Source: Apostichopus japonicus (taxonomy: Eukaryota; Echinodermata; Holothuroidea; Aspidochirotida; Stichopodidae). Taken from it: a stretch of DNA of 64,000 nucleotides. The stretch covers positions 6,916,501 through 6,980,500 of the forward strand of contig NC_092580.1 of NCBI RefSeq assembly GCF_037975245.1. The letters are read 5' to 3'. The notes under the pieces are model-generated. The model was not told the origin of the DNA and did no database searches. It saw nothing but the letters and a program-made list of their open reading frames with translations. Every line of letters begins with the position of its first letter. The stretch's first letter is position 1. The translations under genes and the position numbers were made by a program. Positions 15,001-24,000 of this stretch are shown piece by piece.

Positions 15001-18000
15001 TGCCACTGCAAACCAGATAAAATTTTCTCCATCAATCTTTCAAAGGTGGCTGGTGCATTGCAAAGCCCGAACGGCATGACACAAAATTGATATAGACCAC
15101 TGTGGGTGATAAAAGCGGTCTTTTCCCTATCAGACTCGTCCATTTCGACCTGCCAGTAGCCACTCGCTAGGTCGAGGGTCGTAAACCAGGTGGAGCCATT
15201 AAGACTAAGGAGTCATCGATTCTAGGGATAGGGTAGCTATCTTTAGTGGTAATATCGTTAAGCCTACGATAATCTACACAAAAACGAGTTGATCCATCTT
15301 TCTTTTTAACTAAAACAACTGGAGACGCCCATGGGCTGGATGAAGGTTCAATCACTCCCCGTCTTAACATATCTGAAACCTCGTTAGCCGCATCCTCTCT
15401 TTTATTCAGAGGCAGTCTCCTAGCATGTTGTTTAATAGGGGTCACCTCTTTAGTTGGAATTTTGTGTTTCACAATATCAGTCCTTCCTAAATCCTCCTTA
15501 CACTTTGCAAAAATACTCTCATGCTTCAGAAGAAGCCTCCTAACTAAAGCTTTGTGATTTTCATCAAGTGGTCCTTCCAAAGAGTTGTACAACCCTAAAA
15601 TGTGCTGTGGTAAGTCAGTGACTCCCCCACCCTCATTGGAAGTGTCACCCTCCGTGTTTTGTACCGATAAAACTTCCTCTACAGGCTCACACGTGGCCGC
15701 CGTAACTCCTTCATACACCGTGACCGGCACTGAATCTACATTAATCATGCGGATTGGTACCACGTGACTCTGGGGATTAACCACAGCTTTAGCTACCATT
15801 ATCGAGTGTTTCTTTACAAAACTTTCACAAGGTTCAACAATAAACTCTGTTCCGTCTAATTTATTGACAAGTTTACCTGGTACTACAATTTCCTGGCCTG
15901 GACTTATGCAGACTGTCTCAGCTACCGTGATTCTATTCACTACGTTACTAGGGGCATTCAATCTCTCGTTGCCGAAACATTGAACCACAATATTCCCAAT
16001 TTTTATCTGACCAAGGCCTAGATCTATTTGGCACTTGTATTTTGCGAGGAAATCACACCCTAATATGAAATCAGAAGATATGTCTGCAACCCACACCGGG
16101 TGGCTCGCCGAAAAATCTCCCATCTTCAAGGAAAAATTACCACAACCGAACAACGGTATACTTCGATCATCGGCCATAACCAAGTCCTCTCCAGTTCTCT
16201 CTAACTTTGGCCGTGCACTCTGAACAATTTCCTGATACATACTACGTTTCACCACACAAATATTTGCACCCGTATCAATCAAGCTATCTGAAGTCCTTCC
16301 ATGGATTTGTATTCTTGCGTACAATCCATCTCTATTATTCTTTTCACTAAGTGACGTAACAAAGGGCCTTTTGGGACCACTAGCCGACTCATGGCCCGCT
16401 GAACCGGCTTTTACTAGTTTCCCGAGTTATGACTTGTCCCATTGTTATCAGATACTTTAGGTTTTGGACAATTACGAGCAAAATGTCCAACTTCTTTGCA
16501 GTTGTAACACTTGTTGTCCCTGATTATATTCCTACTCTCTCTCTTACGAGGCTTTTCCAAATTCCCGTGACTCTTCTCTAACGATTTAAAACATTCCTGG
16601 ATTTTAGTTACCATTTTCTCTACAACTTGGTCTAAATTACTCTGTACCTCTTTCGCCAGTTTCTGGTCAGTATCAGGGGGGCCTGACACAGCTCTAACTA
16701 ACCTTCTACTATTTCTCTGATTTTCAGCCTGTTGAAACGTTTCAAATTCAATTGCTGTTTTTACTGCGCTGTCCAAACACTTTGGGCGAGACTGATATAT
16801 TCCCCATCGCATGTCAGTATCAGCCAGCGCATCAATAAAATGATCTTTTGCCAAGGTCTCTTGTAGATCATACTTAGCTTCAGGGTAGGCTAATTTAACC
16901 AATCTCCGGACTGACTGCGCTAATTCTGGAAGGTTTTCACCTTTCTTTCTTTGTTTATTCTTTAACTGAGCACGGAATAATTCCGTTTGATTTTGTGACC
17001 CAAAACGTTTGGACAGGGCGGCAACAAGCGAATCGTAATTACGACGCATCGAGGTATCAAGGTCGCCTAATACTGACAGCGCTTCACCTCTTAAGGAAGT
17101 GGCAAGATGCATTCCTTTAGAAAGGAGATCCCATCTATTCATTTCTGCTATCAATTCAAACTGTACAATGTAATCATTCCACTCACTACTCCCGTCAAAT
17201 GCTACGGGGCGTACTTCCGTTCTCTTTGGGTATATACGGGAATCTGAGGGAGGTACAGGCAAATCATTAGAATGGTATCTAACGGGCGGGGAATATTCCC
17301 CCAACTGCACATTTCTATCCGAGTTGTTGACAACTTGTCTATCATTAAGTTGATCATCTTCAATTCTCCTATAACTTCTACCAGCCTCCCTATTCACATA
17401 ATGGCCAGCTCCATGGCGACTTACGGAGGGACGGTGGTCCAAGTCGTAACCATAATTATTACATTTACGCCATTCACCTACACTAGGATAACGTTTCTTA
17501 TCGTCTGCTCTATCTAACCCCTCTAGAACTGACCTAGAATTGCATGCACCACTGATCAAATATTTATCTCTATAAACTGTATCCTCACTAGGGTAACGGA
17601 TCCTAGAGAGGGAATCACCCCTCGAAATTCCACTTGGCCCCGGGCCAGTTACACCACCCCATGGCATACTGTCAGTCCCAGACTGACGAATTTCGTAACG
17701 CGCAGCCCTTGGCTGCAAGTCCTCCACCCCATATTGGGTCGCATTTCTTGTATCAATTTCCCTGGAACCTCGTCCAGGTACGCCCCCTAATGGCATATGA
17801 TCAGCCCTAGACTGATATAAATTATACCCTGCAGTCCCTGACTGCGAATGCCTGACCCCCATATGGGCGGGACTTGACGTGTCCCTTTCTCTATCCGATA
17901 AACCATCACCAAAATTGATCAACGGTGCATTCTCCCTATTAGACACAGTTCTACTGAAACCATTTCCCAGATCAAGTTTAACTACACTATTTGAAATAAA

Positions 18001-21000
18001 ATTACGAGGGCATTCAGTAGGGGGCACATTTGCCCTCCTCTCACTCACACCATCGTCCACATGCCGGGGCCGCTGGTTTCTTTCTCTCTCCTCAAAATCA
18101 CGAGAAACCCTCATACGTATGTCACCCGTCACAGACCGAGACCTAGCAGCCCCGAAGCTTGCTTCGCTATAACGCTTAGGCCCATATAAGTAATGATTAC
18201 GAGAATTTGAAAAATACTCACGTGGTAGCGTACTGCCATCCAAGCCGCCGTCACTAGGGACGCACTCATCTACCACCATCCAATCCTGATTACACAAAAC
18301 ATTCCCATTCTGAATCTCACTAAGTGTGGGTTCTTCGCGAACTCTGTTTTCAAACTGTGAGCCCGAACAGGGTGCAACACTCTGTTCCCTACAGGAAACC
18401 AGTTCCTGCCTTGACACACAGGTGTCCGAATCAAAGCTAATTAAATCATTCATGCTCAACAGAAAACAGAATCCCACCGTTGCCACCAATGTAACGCTAA
18501 CTCAGTCTAAGATTCTGGGCGTCCAAATATTCCCTGCTGAGGACTGGTGGTGGTATGGAAACAAATGCGGCTTGGATGGTTGTATGTTAGTAAACGACGA
18601 GCCTTAAATCTCGCTATTACATGCAAAAGTTATAACACATAGATAAACGAGTAAAGAACAAGCGCTGTGTAGATTTCGCAATCTATTACTTTAACCAGCC
18701 ACGGTACAAACAATACAATGGCACGAAGCCCTCAAAAATAGATAGAAAAACATGCACTTAACGATAATGGTCACAAACGAGGTCTCAATACCGAAGTAGA
18801 GTCCTATAACGATACGTACAAAAGTGTATAAAAGACGAATACAAGACAGATACAAGTACGACCACAATGGTCGGAGCCAGGGCTACTACCGAACCGAACG
18901 ATTCAGATCGGGAGCGAAGACTGGTCACAAGTCGTGAGGTCTGCTTCAGCTGAGCTGGTGAGCATACATCACGTGACCTCTAATATTACGTAATGTAGCC
19001 TACGACAAATAGAGGGCGACATATAAGATGACCAACGGCATCACACTATATAAATTTTGCCATATTGTTTTAGTTTAGTGTTAGTGCTTACATTCATTGT
19101 GGCATTTATTTCCATCATTAATATGGCTTCCATCAGTGGATTAAGTATGAAAGCTACTCATATAAAGCATGACAAGATGAACCCCCACTCCCCCCTGATG
19201 CCCCCTTCCTAAGGATGACCTTCCACAAGGTAATATCAGCTATCCGTCAACTGTTGCCGATAGCCTTGTGTTTGGCAGCATGCTTTATCCTCCTCTATGA
19301 CAGTGAAGCACACCATCTGTTATCTGGTGAATCAATTTAATTCATCCCAACAGATCCCGCAGCCAAAGACAACCCAGCAGCAGGTAATGGCAGGAGGGAT
19401 CTTAGATCTAGAGCAGAACCATTTGGAAGGAGTGTCAGAGCTCCTTGGGTACCTCCGGGAATGAAAGTTTGGCATCTGGTAAGGCATCATCTACACTCTG
19501 GTTGGATTTTTACTCAACGGATCGTTTGCAGATGTATTTCTATCACATATATACTTTACCCTAATATTAAATAATTCTCTCTAGTTGACAAGGTAATAAT
19601 AATACTATCCCTAAGAAAAAAAACATGGAAACTTATTGATGTTAACACAAACATTGTTGAAGGCTTTATACTGCCCCCTGTGGGAATATAACAGTAGAGT
19701 ATTTAATAGAAACCATTTTTGTCGTATGTTTCATGAAGATGGAACACAGAATAAACTACCTTTCAAATGAAGTTGTAAGATGCCACAGCCAATCAGCAAG
19801 GATGCATGAGAGCAGACTCAGAGTCTTGGTGGCAGTTGTTATATTGTTCCTAATTGCTCCCTAAATTCTTGCAGGTAAAAGATGAAGATCAGGACGAGGA
19901 GCTGGATGTTACGATAAGCAAGCCGAAGGAGATAAAAGAGGTTGTCCTGCCATTCCTCCCGGCAACAAGAGTAAGGGTCATTCACCTCTGAATTTACATA
20001 TCATTATCTATTAATCTTATTAGGTATTTCAAGTACCTGCTTGTATTTCATCATTGTAAAATTGTAATCTTCCTCTACCTGCCAGATTTAATTAGTAACT
20101 AAATTGCAGTAGTCTTGGTAATTTAAATAAACAAGTTTTTCAACTTTACCATGGTTTTCATATGCAAGGTAGGCTAGGCCTTACTACACCCTGCTACAGC
20201 TGTCATTGGCCAGCATTTTGAAAGTAGAACTATGTTTAGTTGGTAATATTTCTGAAAGTTACAAGCATTTGAGATTTATTAAACATTTGTTTTCAATGTC
20301 AGATCAAAAACATTTTTTTCTCCTTATTTGAAACACAAACTTTCTTTAAATGGTCTTCAGATGAGTACAATGCTTCTTTGTGATACTTTTAAAGCTAAAT
20401 TAAACCCAAAGTTCCAGATAATTTGTAAAGGAAGTTTCTGTCATTTTTGTTTCATCCACAGAATTACATCCAAAAGTATGTTGATAATCTGCTGGATGCC
20501 ATGTTTACGGAACAAGACTCAGATATCCCAAAGGCCATCCAGTATCTCTTTCAGTTTTTTGATAGAGAGGCTGGAAAACTAGATGACGCAGACTTTGCTA
20601 AAGCCTGGAAAGACAATGTGTAAGTTTTAGTGTGTGCTTACAAATCAGGCAGGTTTTTGTTGTTGTTTTTCTTGAGCGAAAGTGATAGGATGAACTGGAA
20701 CTAAGTATCAGTTCTTGGTTACGAGAACTAACAGCAGAATTTGTACTTCCTGAAATACAGTCAATTTAAAACCATGAACAGTCAATCTGTTTGAAGCCAG
20801 TCATCTTACTAAATGTATAAATTTGAAAAAGAAACAAGCTTCCATTGTCTTCAACTGTCACCCACATCTTTCTATATCCCAGCACTTAAAATGTCCAGTT
20901 AGTTATAACTGTTCTTACATTAAGGAATGGTAACCCTTACAGTAGTGGTAGGCCTGTATAAATCATAGGTGCTGCTTCCACACGGACCAGTATTAACAGT

Positions 21001-24000
21001 CATTCTTTCTTAACAGAGAGAGACCTCAGACAAATACAGAAAGAGTATAACAACATGCAGGCTCTTTAACCAGTATAAAGATTAATTTGTTACAATTCAC
21101 AATGTACATTTAGTGATGGTCAGAATAGAGTTTCACTTGTAGACAGTTATATTTGTTCAGAATATGTTGTTTGTATCTGAGGAAACTGGAATGTTCTTAA
21201 AATCTAGTTTACCATTAAACATTGATGAAAGTTTCTGAAGTCATTTTGCTGTGCAAGTCCAAATTATTTCCAAACGTAGGGTGTACAGTAGGAAGCAGTA
21301 TGTTCAATCAAATGGGTGATTATTATTTCCGTCCATTTGTCATGTTCAGGGGCAGAGGTTGACTTCTCTTTTGTTTGTTCTTCTGTAGGTTGACTTTGAG
21401 ATACTGGACTACCATCATAGCTAACCCTCAGTATGCCTTAGATGTTGGAACAGAGAACTATATCCAGGCCTGTCTCAGAATTCTGGTACAAGTCGTGAAG
21501 GACACTTGTGCAGGTAGAAGTAAACCAACCAAAACCCAGGTTAGTTGGATTACACAGCTGATATATAGAGCAACAAAGTGCTTCCCTGCAATAGTCCTCT
21601 TCATTTCACCAGCTTAAATGACAACTTTGTATACCATAGGTTTGCAAAATGGAAATATTTTCTACTTTGACCAAAACCTTGGTGATGATCTAGAACGTTG
21701 AAACAGTTCGCATCCAAATTTATATATCTCAAAGGATGTACTATTTCAGTAGTGGACTAGTGCCCGCCACAGTCTTCTTAATAGTCTGATGATTTTGTGT
21801 GAAAACTTAATTTTCTGATAATGTAATAAACTTAGGCTTTTCTGGATTTGTTTGACCTGGGTCAGCTGGTATCCAGCCATCCATAGTTGTGTACATGCTT
21901 CTCACTACAGTTCAATGTTTGTCATAGCTATTAACAGCTCCTTTTGTCATTGCAACAGTAAAGCCCCTGTCATGTTGGTCTTCAACACCTAGTACCTTAA
22001 CATGTGTGAATACTTAATTCCATGTGCAGTGTGTATTATTACCATGTACAGTGTGTATGTAATCTGTGTACAGTGTGTATTAGCTCCATGTACAGTGTGT
22101 ATGTAATCTGTGTACGGTGTGTATTAGTACCATGTGCAGTGTATATGTAATCTGTGTACAGTGTGTATTATTTCCATGTACAGTGTGTATGTAATCTGTG
22201 TACAGTGTGTATTAGTTCCATGTGCAGTGTGTATGTAATCTGTGTACAGTGTGTATTATTTCCATGTGCAGTGTGTATGTAATCTGTGTACAGTGTGTAT
22301 TATTTCCATGTACAGTGTGTATGTAATCTGTGTACAGTGTGTATTATTTCCATGTACAGTGTGTATGTAATCTGTGTACAGTGTGTATTATTTCCATGTG
22401 CAGTGTGTATGTAACCTGTGTACAGTGTGTATTATTTCCATGTGCAGTGTGTATGTAATCTGTGTACAGTGTGTATTATTTCCATGTACAGTGTGTATGT
22501 AATCTGTGTACAGTGTGTATTATTTCCATGTGCAGTGTGTATGTAATCTGTGTACAGTGTGTATTATTTCCATGTACAGTGTGTATGTAATCTGTGTACA
22601 GTGTGTATTATTTCCATGTACAGTGTGTATGTAATCTGTGTACTGTGTGTATTAGTTCCATGTGCAGTGTGTATGTAATCTGTGTACAGTGTGTATTATT
22701 TCCATGTACAGTGTGTATGTAATCTGTGTACGGTGTGTATTAGTACCATGTGCAGTGTATATGTAATCTGTGTACAGTGTGTATTAGTTCCATGTGCAGT
22801 GTGTATGTAATCTGTGTACAGTGTGTATTATTTCCATGTACAGTGTGAATGTAATCTGTGTACAGTGTGTATTATTACCATGTACAGTGTGTATGTAATC
22901 TGTGTACAGTGTGTATTAGCTCCATGTACAGTGTGTATGTAATCTGTGTACGGTGTGTATTATTTCCATGTGCAGTGTATATGTAATCTGTGTACAGTGT
23001 GTATTATTTCCATGTACAGTGTGTATGTAATCTGTGTACAGTGTGTATTAGTTCCATGTGCAGTTTATATGTAATCTGTGTACGATGTGTATTATTTCCA
23101 TGTGCAGTGTATATGTAATCTGTGTACAGTGTGTATTATTTCCATGTGCAGTGTGTGTGTAATCTGTGTACTGTGTGTATTATTTCCATGTGCAGTGTAT
23201 ATGTAATCTGTGTACAGTGTGTATTATTTCCATGTGCAGTGTGTGTGTTATCTGTGTACAGTGTGTATTATTTCCATGTACAGTGTGTATGTAATCTGTG
23301 TACTGTGTGTATTATTTCCATGTGCAGTGTGTATGTAATCTATGTACTGTGTGTATTATTTCCATGTGCAGTGTATATGTAATCTGTGTACTGTGTGTAT
23401 TATTTCCATGTGCAGTGTATATGTAATCTGTGTACAGTGTGTATTATTTCCATGTGCAGTGTGTGTGTTATCTGTGTACAGTGTGTATTATTTCCATGTG
23501 CAGTGTGTATGTAATCTATGTACTGTGTGTATTATTTCCATGTGCAGTGTGTATGTAATCTATGTACTGTGTGTATTAGTTCCATGTGCAGTGTATGTTG
23601 TTTCCATGTGTGGTGTGTATTTAATCGTTCCATGTTTAGTGTGTATTAGTTCTATATGAGAAGAACAACTTACACCATCATACCAATATGTGTACTATAT
23701 ACTGGATCATAACCACATTATACTATGTGCTGACTATCACATTGACAAAGTAGCTGTAAAAGACAGTTATACTCATGATTATTAAAGTTCTTTGAAGTTT
23801 GCTGATACTTGGTAAGTTGGTAACCTCCAGTGCCAACAGATTGCATTGTATTCAGTCTTTCTGTACTGTTCTCTTTTCTTGCCATCTTTCAGGACTTTTC
23901 CCCGAGTCGATTGCTCTACTCTACCTTCCTACCAGGATACATCATGAAACTGAATAACTATTACCTTCATGTTCAGTCTTTGGGAAGAACCGACACTGAA

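Larger units (their letters stand above)
10491..19045 (-). mobile_element. Ty3/gypsy-type LTR retrotransposon inserted in plexin intron 14
   Basis: Complete element of 8,555 bp, antisense to the plexin gene. Both LTRs are 556 bp and bounded by TG...CA, and I find one difference between them (G at 10964, C at 18963). The flanks carry the 4-bp direct repeat CTAT (10487-10490 and 19046-19049). Order on the minus strand: LTR, tRNA-Leu-type primer site, gag, pol (protease, reverse transcriptase, RNase H, integrase), an extra ORF, a polypurine tract and the second LTR. RT before integrase places it with Ty3/gypsy. Pol has two frame breaks, so this copy is unlikely to move by itself. Near-identical LTRs point to a recent insertion. 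The element makes up nearly all of an intron of about 8.9 kb. Confidence 0.96.

Noticed and set aside
23122-23659. Stop-free frames with Cys/Val/Tyr-rich repeated peptides
   Set aside because: Translation of the 44-bp array; low complexity, inside a plexin intron, and no sign of coding constraint.
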